NCBI GenBank assembly: GCA_001599595.1
Contig: BCHH01000007.1
Coordinates: 306,027-370,026 of the forward strand
DNA: 64,000 nt
Direction: 5' to 3'
DNA from: Beverwykella pulmonaria
Lineage: Eukaryota; Ascomycota; Dothideomycetes; Pleosporales; Melanommataceae
This document shows positions 1 through 11,209 of the stretch, piece by piece; positions within the stretch are counted from its first letter, which is position 1; each line of letters starts with the position of its first letter. The position numbers were made by a program, and so were the translations under genes. Below the pieces are notes generated by a model. It saw only the letters and a list, made by a program, of their open reading frames with translations. It was not told the DNA's origin and ran no database searches.

Positions 1-1135
1 ATATTTTTAAGTATACCACGGGGAACAATACGAAAAGGTGCGCTTTCAGAATTCCAATCCGGAACTGAAAAAAAAAAACTTGATATCAAAGGCTACAGCT
101 ACACGCATAGAGGCCTTCCTTGCCTAGCATAAATGTCACGTGAAGCACTGAAGCACGTGTTCTGGATAGTCACGCGTAGCACGTGACATGCGATATGTCT
201 TATTCTGGCTAGCTCACCTTTCATGGGAATATATAGTCCTCGTTCGAGCAGTCAGCTCTTCACGGCTTTCACACTCTTCATACACACTTTACCCATCAGA
301 CGATTGACTCCCGCTTCTCATCGTGACAATAAACGCCAATAACACTTTATTAGTTGTCCGCAATTATTACTTTCTTCTAAACGTTAGTATTCTTCCACTT
401 GCACGACGAGGTTGAAGAGGGGTTGGACGCAAAGGTCGGCCTCCATATCTCGAACGGTTCGGTTGAGCGTGGCATCAGCTCACTCCGGCCTGATCGTATG
501 ACCGTTGTAACACCAGCAATTCCCCCCCCCCCCCTTCCAATCTATGGGTTAAGGGGGGTGGAAAGAACTTCAGACGATTAGCAGAGCTAGCGAAATTTAT
601 CTCAGCTGCTGCATTCTAAATGTATCCGCTGTCCAATGAAGCATAAGCGGAGTTGAACCGGAGGCTGCCTTGTTGCAAACCAGTTGCCTTTTTATGAGCT
701 ATTGGAGATCGTTAGTGCTTTTCCCAGCGACTGGAAGTAGTCGTGTAACCCCAAATGCTGAGTTCGTTTGCAGAAGTACAGCTGGGAACCGAGATGCGCA
801 TGAGGTTAGTCTCAACATAATTCAATAAAGTTCGGATGTCATGCAGGAATCTCAGAAGCCGCCGCGACCGCGACCGCGAAACTTTCCAACTTGGAGGTCA
901 GAAGTCGTGCGAAATCGCAGCTGCCTGGGCTATTACGCCCACGTTTCCACTAAAGCAGCACAATTACAAAAGGCTTTCTGCCATCGTTGAAGACGGGCAA
1001 CAGCGACGAGTCAATTGAACCCTTCAGATATCACTCCTCTTTCGACTGACACCACAGCATATCCCTTCTGACATCAGATTCACGGTTTCAGCCTTGCATA
1101 GACGTAACCGGAGAAAGACTACGGCAGCAGCTGGA
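1..1135. other. Upstream region of the NLR gene; no convincing gene
   Basis: I see no supportable coding sequence here; the short open frames have no domain-like content. The stretch holds a CACGTG cluster near 137-185, a TATA-like run (atatatag) near 228, and then a pyrimidine-rich stretch from about 255. Together these look like a core promoter lying far upstream of the ATG at 1136. If that promoter serves the NLR gene, its 5' leader would be long and probably spliced. A run of 13 C lies at 522-534. Confidence 0.5.
137..185. promoter_or_regulatory. Cluster of three CACGTG palindromes
   Basis: CACGTG occurs at 137-142, 154-159 and 180-185, three copies in 49 bp. This is the core recognised by bHLH factors and by some bZIP factors in fungi. 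A TATA-like run follows about 45 bp downstream. The sites are seen directly; their use by the gene starting at 1136 is inferred. Confidence 0.45.
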
Positions 1136-4100
1136 ATGGAGCGCAATGGTGCGGAGCTAAATTTTGACAATGACAGAGATTTCGATGAGATGTGGCGGGA
1201 GGTCGTGCTTGAGTACGAGAAAGTCACTGGGAACAATCTGGGCTGCATCAGTTTCGAGAACTTCCAGAACATAGTCAACAAGAGGGTGGTTGAGATGGCT
1301 TCTGAAAGAAAATCCAATGCTCGTATGACTCTAAACAAGGTCGGGCAAGGTCTTGAGCAATTTGGTTCTATCATTGCAGGAGGAACGAGCGTCGTTTTCC
1401 CTCCAAGCGGCCAGTGCTGGAACGCAATCAGTTTTGTCATCACAGCCACCCAAAAATACAACGATGTTTTCGACGGATTTGTGACTCTTATGGAGGAATG
1501 CGTTGCATTCTTTCAACGCCTGAATAGATTTCTGGAGCAAAAGGGCCACACACTTGGACCCATCCTTCCGATCCACCTTCGAAAACACGCCTACGCCATT
1601 CTTAAGCATTTCCTCTATATCCTCCAATTATCGTACAAATTAGCGACCAGCAAAAGAGAAAAACTCAAGTTAGCGCTAGAAATTTTCTTTTTTAGTGGAG
1701 ATGCTGGCGTAAAGGACTCGCTGGAAAAGTTGGAAGGGCTCGTTCTAAAGTTCACGAACACCGAGATCGACGAGATTCTTGTGAACGTTAGGGGACTTGC
1801 GCGACTTCACCACGATTCTGATGAAACCATAGCACAACACCATTCCGAAAATCAAAAATTGAGCGAGGAGACTCGAAACATCACGCAACAGATGAAGATC
1901 ACATTGGATGGCCGCATTAATCAGGAGAATAATAAGGAAGACTTAAAAAAGATTCTAAGTACTTTCGAATTCGACGAAGCTAAAAAGCCTTGGCTTAATC
2001 ACCACAAGTATATCTGCAAGGTGCGTGAAAATGTGGGGAACACCGGGAAATGGTTGGAGCAGGACGACCTTGGCTTCCTACAATGGTCGGATATTCATAA
2101 ACACGAGATCAAGGTCATGACTTTGGAAGGCGCTTCAGGCTTTGGGAAAACGTTTATCTTCAACTACGCGGTCTCGGACCTGCAAAAGAAGTATCGAAAG
2201 GAAAGCAACACGGGTCGAGCCTCTGTGGCGTACTACTACTATGACCAGGATAGAGATGATTCTCTCGAGAAATGCCTAGGATCTATCGTCTATCAACTTG
2301 CTTCCGAAGATCCGGGATATGCCAAGGCAGTGGCAGATGTGTGCAAGCAACAAGAAGGTATCGCGCGAGCAGAAGATTTGTGGGGTCGCCTCGTAACGGA
2401 ACTGCGAGATAGTATGAGCGGGACATGCTTCATATGTGTAGACGGTTTCAAAGGCAACGATGCATCTGCGAAGGCAGCAGAGAGACTTATGGACATCGCA
2501 CATGACACGGCGTCTAGTGAAAACGTCTCCTTTCGTTTCTTCGTGTCAGGCACTGATGAAGCGTTTTCAAAACATCAACCAGAGAATGATAGCTTCAGGA
2601 GGATCTTACTTGGCCCTTACAAATGCCTTGGAAACCAAATGATACGAGTCGGCGAGGACGGACTGAGCGATGATGAAGTGCAGCCAATGCTGGTCAACAC
2701 CAGCGATCTTGAGGTTGTTGCGAAAGCCAGAATCAAGGAAATTTGCCTGAAGAAACCAGACCTTGAAGTAGTCATGACAGATGCGAACATACAAAAACTG
2801 GTTGCTGGTGTTCGAGGCCATTACGGACACCTCGAAGCGAAGATGACCCAAATCAACGCTTGCGACACCGAGCAGGACGTTCAAGGCATCATCGAGACTG
2901 CAGGGGGCGATGTGATCGCCTCTGTTAGGGAATCACTCAAAGTGTTCAATGACTCACTGAATAAAGACCAAATTCGACAGGTCAATGAGCTACTTGTCTG
3001 GGTTGCAGGAGTTCGGAACTGTTCTGAGGAGTTCCTCCGGAATGCTCTCTACCTTGCCTTCCACAAGAACTTCATGTTGAGGGACTTAGTTGCAACCACC
3101 TTCTCCGCGCTATTTACTATCGACGAATACGGTAAAATTAAAGTCAAGTCAGACCAAATCCTCGAAGTCTTATCCGAAAAGGAGCCTACAGCGAGGATCA
3201 ATCAAGCCGAAATTCAGCTATGTAGTCGCATTGTCAAAAACGTTTGTGGGGAGGATGAATACAAAAGATTCGGCCTTGAAGAGTTCTTCGATGCGCTAGA
3301 TGTGAAGGAAAAAGTGTATGTTCACGTTGACGAAAATGCTTTGGATGTCACCATCACAAGGTCTTATCTCAAAGTTCTATGCAAATACCAAGATGATGAG
3401 AACCTTCGAGAGCTTCATCAATATGCTTCAGTCTGGTTCTATGAGCATTTGCGCTGGTTCATGGAGGAGTTTGACAATTTCGAATCTGACAAAAATGCAT
3501 TGACTGATATCGGGTCTAGCCTCGCCAGTGTTCTTTACGACTCAGCATCAATTGATGCATGGTTTCTGAAATCGAATCTCGAAGACTTGAAGAATGATTT
3601 GGTCATCGGGGATGAATTTTTGGATCCAATGCGGAAGATCCTCAGGAATCCCCATGCAATGTCGGGCTACTCGAATGACGCGGAGAAGAAGGAATGGATC
3701 AAATCTGTCATTACCGAGACGGCAAACAAGTACTCTATTCTTGCAAGGGTCGCGAAACGCCTAGCAACTAAGTGGTTCTCATGTACAACTTTGACAAATG
3801 AGGACTACTTCTGGATTCCGTACGGTATAGTTGCTAAGGTAAGAGTATTCACTCCATTTAGTCAGCCACCAGCTAAGAGTGCGCAAGGAGAAGAAGAGGG
3901 AGTTCAATGAGGACACCAAACCTTCACTGGCAGATATTAATGATTTCATTCAGTGGGCGAAAGAACACACTGGGCTTGACGCCAAGAACCCTTATTGGAC
4001 CTTTTGTGAAGGTGCTACTTACCTCATTTCGGAGTATTACCAAGAATCTCTTCTTGCATACAAGGAAGTAGAACCGCACCTCCACGACAACTGGGCCCTA

Positions 4101-5747
4101 CTGTTAGGAATGGCCAGGGCCTATAAAGGACTGAAAGACTTTCGTTCAGCACTTGATGCCATACACAAACTGAAGGCATTGCGCGACCAATTCATCGATA
4201 CCGATGACAAATACAAAGAGGCATATTGGGAGAAAGTGCTTTTATCTGAGGGGGACTGCTATCAGCAACTTGAAGATCACGACTCGGCTGCCCAGTGCTA
4301 CCGAAACCTTCTAGAACAGACTGTAGATGTCGAGTCTTCCCCAGGTATGGTTCACGGAAATGCACTCGCTTCCTTGGTCGCAATGTGGAACGAATCGAAG
4401 GCCCATCAGTCTATAATCGATATTCTAAGAGAGTTGAGAGACGTCAAGAAATCGGGTAAAGATATCTACTATTGGCTAGGAAACCTTGACTTCGGCGACG
4501 ATTTTCACGGACACATAATGACTGCAGCAAAGCGGGTGGGAGTTCCTGAAGAAATCTGTGATATCTATGAACAGGCAATCAGCCGCTTGTCCGTCAGTAA
4601 TACCGAAGTGGAGCAAGATGAAGAAGCGATCAATAGAATCCAAGACCTGCGCTATTTTCAGGCCTCAATAATGTTTCATGGCTGCCAATCTGATTACCAT
4701 CATGAGGAAGCTTTGAAATACTGGGATGCCATGATCAAAAGGCCTAAGGACTCTGACCTGGGATACTGGATGGTGTACAAAGCCTGCCGCATCTTGGCCA
4801 GATGTCTTTTGGACAAGGAAACGGTCAACCGGTCGAAGGCGCTACCATCAAAAGAGCCAAGAAGCTATGTCGCGAGGCTCAAAGCGCTATCCCAGTTGGA
4901 CCATCCAGTCATTCGTTATTTCCGCCGTGGTAAGATGGATCCCTGTCTCTGCTTAGTTAGGCTCCATGTACTTGAAGGAAATCGTGAACTAGCTAATGAG
5001 CAGGCGAGAACTCTGCTGCGCCGGGTATTTGATCAATGGCCTGAGGACCCCAACGAATCTTTACGGATGCGATATGGATATCTCGCGCAGATACTAGGTG
5101 TCCTTGACCTCGACAATGATGCAGTCGCAGCTTGGCAGGCTGTCAAACCGCGCCAATCCCAACAAGACGTTGCTGACGAAGAATTTGCTTTACGGGACGA
5201 AAATGATCAATCTCGGCAAGGGGTGGAGGTAAAGGCCCATGCTACTGCATCAGGGTTGCAGGCAGATTCTGCAAACAATGAGCGGTCTGAAATAGGCAAT
5301 GACACGCTAACGTCCGTTGGTGTGAAAGCAGAGGCATACATTTCCAATCATTCCTGTGATGGCTGCGGAACCACATGGAAGGACATGTTAGCCGATTGTT
5401 GGGCATGCAAACACTGTCTCGATGTGCAGCTGTGTTCGGAATGCCACCAAAAATTACAAACCGACGAGTTAGATCCCCTTATCTGTAGAAAGGAGCACAA
5501 ATTTCTCTATCTCCCAAAGTTCGATCATGCCTCGTGGGGGACGACTCCGCCGGATATGATAATTGTGGGCGGAAACACGATTCCTCGCAAGCAATGGCTA
5601 AAACAACTCCGGGAACAGTGGGAGGTGCAACAGGACCAAATTGATGCTTACAAGTTGAAGAAGGCAAGGAAATTGAAGGCAGCTGTTTGTATTAAGTCCT
5701 ATTTTTTGAGATGGCGCATGAGACGTCTGGCCAAAAAAATTGAATGA
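1136..5747 (+). CDS. NLR-like STAND protein: Goodbye domain, P-loop NTPase, TPR-like helices, ZZ-like zinc finger
   Basis: Two long frames join through a 49-bp intron (3839-3887, GTAAGA donor, GCTAAG branch, phase 0), giving about 1520 aa. The open frame extends to a TTG at 1094, but the first ATG is at 1136. The N-terminus (about residues 12-130) resembles the fungal STAND Goodbye domain. A Walker A motif GASGFGKT lies near residue 332 and a Walker B-like CFICVDGF near 430. The middle looks helical and lacks a clear NB-ARC. After the intron there are TPR-like pairs such as the stretch around WALLLGMARAYKGL. The C-terminal region (about 1389-1450) has a ZZ-like cysteine cluster beginning CDGCGTTW, with CWACKHC and CSECH. 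The protein ends in a basic helical tail (LKKARKLKAAV) that could be an IQ-like segment. Fungal STAND proteins act in non-self recognition and programmed cell death; that role is inferred here. The adjacent 3.9 kb is gene-free. Confidence 0.85.
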
Positions 5748-6140
5748 AGATTCATGGATGCGGCTCCCTGTGGCCAACTCTAGCAAGCACGTGCTGGCGC
5801 TTGGTATTTGCCAACGAGTTATCTTTTCTCATGTAGTGCCATTTGAAACTGGCTGTTGGATTAGTGATTCATTTCGCTAGCTGCTTATTGAACGGAAGAA
5901 TTTCAGTAGGAGTAGGAAAGGATTTTTGATTAGCATTCTTGAGGATTTGTTCAGGATTTCCCTTCGTTAAGGTCCATCATTGTTGCTCTACTCAGTTTTC
6001 CTGAGAGATTACAATTCGTCATCGTGTTGACCTCTTTCCATAGCCTTATACTATCGCATTATCGCGAAACCTGACAGCAAGGATTCAAACTGCGCAACTA
6101 GTGGTGACATCGGCAAAATGTAAATTAGCATCTGGTTACT

Positions 6141-6168
6141 GTGGTTAACCATGGTTAACCATGGTTAG
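6141..6168. repeat. Palindromic GGTTAACCAT tandem repeat
   Basis: The unit GGTTAACCAT is repeated about 2.5 times, and TAACCATGGTTA is its own reverse complement. Related but degenerate GGTTA words continue to about 6300. A 17-bp version of the same sequence recurs about 950 bp away at 7118-7135. Confidence 0.6.
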
Positions 6169-6910
6169 CTAGGTTAGTGAGATTTGGTGGTTAGTGAGAT
6201 TACGAGAGCCTCATTTGGCGAGTCGCGATTACCGTGATTAGCTATGGTTACCAGGAGCAATCTATACTAGTATCTGGTTACCCTGATTACTTAGGTTAAC
6301 TTTACTTATTATTATAGTTTTAGGACTTCGTGTCACAAATATATATATATTGTTCTATACACATGTTCCTTTTTGTTGTCATGGCGTTGTGGTGTAGTGC
6401 AACATCTTAACACCTCAGTCCCTGCCACGCTCATGCTACAAGCCTTCCACGCCAATATGCCACCTAATGCCCTCAATGTTGTCCAAATACTCCTAATAGT
6501 CTCAACGTCTGCCATAACCGCCGTACCACTATTATGCCTGCTGTTCAACGCTGCCATTTGTCGCCGCCCAAGTCGCCTAGAATCAATGTCCTGGAAATTC
6601 CTGTCCGTTCAAGTTCACTGTGTGATGCCTCATGCTGTGTACATTAGCTGTATTATACTCTTGCTTACAGTACAATAGGTCGTACAATAGGTCTCCTTAA
6701 CTTACGTGCTCTACAATTGCTGTGTCTAGAACCTAAGTATGCTCCTGTTGCGCGCCTGCCTGTTAGTGTTGCTACAAGAGGCTATTAGTAGTCTGTGATT
6801 AGGGCTTAATTGGCTATTGAAGGCTAGAGATACAATCTCAGGTACAATATTACAAGACGTTGCGGAAGGAGCTCAACCAGAGGTCCTACGTGTTCAATAA
6901 GTACTCAGTA

Positions 6911-7020
6911 TGGTTTGTGCGTTAGGGGTCTGGTTCGTGCGTTAGGGGTCTGATTCGTGCGTCAGGGGTCTGATTCGTGCGTCAGGGGTCTGATTCGTGC
7001 GTCAGGTGTCTGATTCGTGT
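6911..7020. repeat. 20-bp minisatellite, about 5.4 copies
   Basis: The unit is TCTGATTCGTGCGTCAGGGG, repeated head to tail with single-base differences. The first two copies read GCGTTAGGGG and later ones GCGTCAGGGG. The array is non-coding in context and lies between two occurrences of the GGTTAACCATGG palindrome. Confidence 0.85.
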
Positions 7021-7117
7021 ACATTCCAGGTTAGGTTAGTTGCCGAGCTTGTTGTTCGGAGGGTACAGTACAAGGTTTGTACGATTTGTATGGTTTGCAT
7101 GGTTTGTCTGGTAACCT

Positions 7118-7135
7118 GTGGTTAACCATGGTTAG
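7118..7135. repeat. Second copy of the GGTTAACCATGG palindrome
   Basis: GTGGTTAACCATGGTTAG matches the tandem copy at 6141-6168 over 17 bp. With the earlier copy it brackets the 20-bp minisatellite. Confidence 0.55.
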
Positions 7136-8027
7136 TACATGGTTTGGAAAATTTAACCGAATTCCCGATGGAGATGATGTCAAGTTGGTTTGTTTGAACG
7201 GCTCACCTCGATAGATACAGCCTTCCTCAGTCATGATCTATACCCCGATACCCACCTGATACGAAATCTTCAAGTGCTTCGAGAGCATGTGCTGATGATG
7301 CTGTTCATTGTTGTCGAGCTTGGTCTTGATCTTCATGACCTTGTCGTTCTGCATGCATGCCGAATTTGCCAAAGTAGTCCTTGATCAAGAGAATGAAGTA
7401 GATGAAGCGGAATGATCATTTGAAAGTTGGGAGGCTATTTGAGCGCCACAGGTAAATACTCAGCCCAAGGTTTGGGGCAAACACGAGAGAGATTGAAATA
7501 TTGCGGTGGAGGAAAGGGTGTGTGAAATGGAAATATCACACGGGGGTAGGAGGGCGACTCGCAGCCATGCGATGTCCGAAGCAACAATGCACTGAAGTAG
7601 GGGGAGTCAAGGTGGAGGTTTGGCAATAGACTATTATTGCAATTTCGATGTATCTAGCTACCAAACCAAATGAAAGAAGAAGGTGTGATGAAAAACAGAT
7701 GAAGCATTTGTGGTCTCGTTGGGGGTTGGTTGATGGTGATTGTACTCGTGAATTCCGGTGCGTCGCGTTCGTTCCATTTGTTCTGTGGGTGTCGTGTTCG
7801 GATCCCCATATACCGGTATATGCTGCGTTGATTGATGACGAAGCAACCAGCTGACAAGAAACCAAGACCCGTTCCCTGCACCATGCATCCAAGCCTTCAA
7901 CCTGTACTAGTGGTGTATTCGCGCAAAGTAGCACTTTGCTACGGCGCAATGTCTTCCAGTTTCCTTTCCGCCTCCAAAATTGCCGCTATAAACCTCCGAA
8001 ACCTCTGTCTTAACGCCTATTTACCTC

Positions 8028-8156
8028 TGTAAGCCCAGGACACCATACCGTCACGTGGATGTGCCACTGACTAATCAGTCCGTCATATATATCAGCTGTA
8101 CATACTTCACACAGAATGCACATCTTGATACTATTTCCTCTACTCTTCTGCTTACA
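8028..8156 (+). repeat. Dispersed 129-bp repeat, copy 1 (MITE-like, promoter-like interior)
   Basis: The sequence starts TGTAAGCCCAGGACACC and ends CTCTTCTGCTTACA, so the termini form a 7-bp inverted repeat (TGTAAGC/GCTTACA). It matches 52520-52652 over its whole length with scattered substitutions and a small TA-run length difference. The interior holds CACGTG, the palindrome ACTGACTAATCAGT, a CATATATATCAG TATA-like run and a CT-rich tract, in that order. No obvious target-site duplication is visible. The next gene on this strand starts about 1.5 kb downstream. Confidence 0.75.
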
Positions 8157-9580
8157 ACCCCTAACCTATCTATTTATTCTATTCCCTACTCATGCAGAGT
8201 TTACATGCCATCATCTCAATAACGATACAGGAAAAAATTACTGACTGTGCAGGCTTCGGCTTGTCTAAATACGAGACGTGCAGCTTGGTCTTTTATTATC
8301 ATAAGTGATGTCCATACCTTCAAGTGCAATTATTCTCTACACCAAGATTTACTGAATCCCTCAAAACGGGAGGGATAACACGTGCCTAGCTTTCCTGCGA
8401 TAATGACTTGAGTCACTATTAGCAAAATCGAGTACTAAGACTGCAAGTCAATCATCTTATTGCCGTTGTCAAATTCATCAACAATTCTAGATCAATTGTC
8501 GAGATGTGATGTACATTTTTACACGGCGGTGAAGAAAGACAAAGACAAGATCAAATATGAGATTGAGTCAGTGATGTATCATTTCCTTTTCTCGGTTAAA
8601 AAAAAGAAAAACACTACATATAGAGCACTGGGACGGGGGCACTAAGGGTTAAGCCATTTCCTTAATTGTAAATTTTCTTTAACATGCTTATGTAGTAGTG
8701 TTCTGCATCTTCGGCTGTCCGCCCGATTCTCAGCTCAAAGAATATCCAATCACAGCACGACGACCAACACATCAATATCGGAGCGACTGGGATGATCAGA
8801 AAATCTGGGGAAGTGCTCATAATTCACGCAGTTACCTAACACTCTCCATGGCGTCCACTCAGCCGCAACATACATATCAATAAACAAAAGCACCGGCATC
8901 CCCCGCCACTTTATGCATGTATAGCCATGATGTAGCGAATACTGGCATTTTAGGCGAGTTCACTCGGGTCTTCCCACATGGTGCAGAGCCCCCAGCTGGA
9001 GAAGCCCTGAAGAGTTACGGTGAAGAAAAAGGCCGATACTTTGAAAGACGTGGTTTTTCCTAAGTGATAGACACGGTAATTCGAATGAGCCGAAATAGGA
9101 GTACTGCAGGAGAGCCGCAGAGTCGGTCGAATATTATCTCTTTTCGGAGTATTGAACATGTATGGATCCTCTACAATAATCCTGCACTAATTAAACGGGA
9201 GGCAGAAGGAACATCCAACCTAAGATTAGAAATAAGCTTAAATCTTGTGCCTGATTGTGGTCTGTTTCTCAGTGAGTAAGCCCAGCTGATATTTCTTCTT
9301 TCGGCTAGCGCGTCCCGACAGCCACCAGATGATCCGGCCACATTCAGCCTCATCGTATTCTCGTCTACTAGCAGCTGAGCCCCAGCCTTGGTGTTTTCCG
9401 GCCTGCGCCGACCTCTGGCTCCGATGGGTCAGTTTGAATAATACGATGGAACAGTGCCAGCCGTGGCGTATTAGGATCCTTCTATAGGTGGTAGGAAGAA
9501 TTGCAGGCTGGATAGACGACGAAAAGACACAGCCACTGCAGGGTGGGTTCCTTGTGCCTAGTGAAGCCTACGAGGGAATG

Positions 9581-9587
9581 TATAAAG
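9581..9587 (+). promoter_or_regulatory. TATA box of the astacin gene
   Basis: TATAAAG lies 71-77 bp upstream of the ATG at 9658, a normal distance for a fungal core promoter. Confidence 0.55.
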
Positions 9588-9657
9588 ATAGGACTCGCGG
9601 GCCTGTCTTTTGCCTCACATCCAAGTTCAGAATCGTTGTAGATACATACTCGCAATA

Positions 9658-11209
9658 ATGATTTCCTCATCGTTCACCGTTGCACTTCTTTCCGTTCTCT
9701 CGAGTTCCGTGCTCAGTCAGAATATCTCTAATCCTTTGCCTGCCGCAAACTACACATCAGATCCCGTCGACAGGAACTTAACAACTATTGAAATCCCCCT
9801 CGACCCATCCATCCCCTCATCTCCGTCATTCACAAATTCCACCCCAGAAACCCAAGTCATCCAAACAGTCTCTTACTTCGTCGCCAAAGGCCTGGATACC
9901 AAACTCGCTGTCATCCACGGCGACATTATTCTGTCCACTCTCCCCGACCTTCTCCTCAACGCAAACCCAGCAAACACCACAGAGCACAGCAATGCCAAAC
10001 GCTCACTCTCGATCTTCCGCAGCCAGAATGTTTGGCCAGGAGGTATTGTAGCTTATAAGTGGCAGTCGGAAGCTGCGAAGGGTGCTGGGCGATTGACTGC
10101 ATGGACTGAAGCAACCAAGCGATGGACCGACATGTTGCCGTGGTTGCAGTTTAAGGAGTTCCCTACCAATGATACATTGGTCGATGATATTTTGACTCTG
10201 GTGCCGACAGTAGGCCAGTTCGCATGTTTCAGTCCCATTGGGAAGGCATATGGCGCGTTATCGAATCAAATGATGCTGGACGACAACTGCGGCGGAGCTG
10301 GTACCTACGCTCACGAGCTGGGACACAGTAAGTGGACCTCATCTCCCTCAAGCGAAGCCTTATCAATATCTAACAACTATATCAGCGCTGGGCCTTTATC
10401 ACGAGCATATGCGCCCTGATCGCGACAACTATGTCAAGATCCACTGCGACGCCGTGTGGGACTCGCAGGACGGTACCCCGGCAGACTGCAGTCAAAACTG
10501 CCGTGGTTATGGCTGCAACTTTGTCAAACTGGACCCCAGCGCTGCTGATTGGTCTGGCCCCTACGACTCTCTATCGCTCATGCATTACGCTCCGTACGAG
10601 TTCGGCAAAGGACCTGGTCCGGCTATCGAAGCATTGCCAGGCGTACCTACGCCACAACCCCATACTTTCCCCACGGCTCTCGATGCAAAGAGGGTGTGTG
10701 AGCTATACAGGGAGGAGTGCACGGGAGTGTGCGGCGATGGGATTGTAACGCCAGGCGAAGAGTGTGATGACGGGAATAACCACAACGGCGACGGTTGCAG
10801 CTCGAGCTGCAAAAAGGAGAGCACAACTCCTTCACCGACACCAACACCAACGCCAACGCCAACTCCAACACCCACTCCAACACCCACTCCAACCCCGAAC
10901 CCGGGAGCTTGTCATCTTCCAACCTGCAATCCATGGGCGGCAGCTAGCTGTGACATCACCACAACATGCACCGCTCTCGGAGGCGCAACCCAAGCAGGTG
11001 TGGGCGAGCATCTCTGTGCATGCCGTCATGGATACAGAGCCTCCGGATACGCTGCTGGTGACGACAGCATCCAGGTCCGACTCCCCTGGAAGGAGCAGGG
11101 TGGAAGGGTATTCATAAAGCCAGGTGTTCAGTGTGATCAGCTGTGCGACGATTGGACGCTCGGCAAGGATGGATGTAAGGAGGTGAAGGAGGAAGCAGCC
11201 TGCTATTAG
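9658..11209 (+). CDS. Secreted astacin-family (M12A) zinc metalloprotease with cysteine-rich C-terminus
   Basis: Exons are 9658-10327 and 10386-11209 (58-bp intron, phase 1, splitting the active-site motif), giving 497 aa. The N-terminus is a typical signal peptide (MISSSFTVALLSVLSSS). A propeptide with a possible Asp-switch (VIHGDI) follows. The spliced active site reads HELGHTLGLYHEHMRPDRD, with zinc ligands H219, H223 and H229, and a Met-turn is present (SLMHY). Near residues 337-366 there is a DUF4215-like Cys repeat (CGDGIVTPGEECDDGN). A Pro-Thr linker follows, then about 100 residues with 10 or more Cys, ending LCDDWTLGKDGC. The family cleaves extracellular proteins. Astacins are common in animals and sparse in fungi, and the modular tail is unusual. 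The intron boundaries restore the consensus exactly, so the model is firm. Confidence 0.93.
10832..10896 (+). repeat. Pro-Thr coding hexanucleotide repeat (linker)
   Basis: CCAACA/CCAACG/CCCACT-type hexamers encode an uninterrupted (PT)n linker of the astacin, between the DUF4215-like repeat and the Cys-rich tail. Such arrays often vary in length between strains. Confidence 0.8.

Larger units (their letters stand above)
5748..9657. other. Gene-poor, repeat-bearing intergenic region
   Basis: No frame here carries a recognisable domain, and the open frames are short with biased composition. The stretch contains GGTTAACCATGG-type palindromic repeats (6141-6168, with another at 7118-7135), a 20-bp minisatellite (6911-7020) and one copy of a dispersed short repeat (8028-8156). 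Base composition is more A/T-rich than the flanking genes around 6060-6360. It may be decayed mobile DNA, but I could not identify an element family. Confidence 0.5.

Noticed and set aside
6333..6678. Open frames on both strands near 6.3-6.7 kb
   Set aside because: No domain, no intron signals; sits in repeat-bearing DNA. Perhaps transposon debris, but no family could be named.
6911..7020. Possible interstitial telomere repeat, because the first units contain TTAGGG
   Set aside because: The period is 20 bp and most units read TCAGGGG, so this is a minisatellite and not a telomere tract.
8121..8229. Short hydrophobic frame starting inside the dispersed repeat (ATG at about 8118)
   Set aside because: The ATG is not kept in the second copy, so it is not a conserved peptide.
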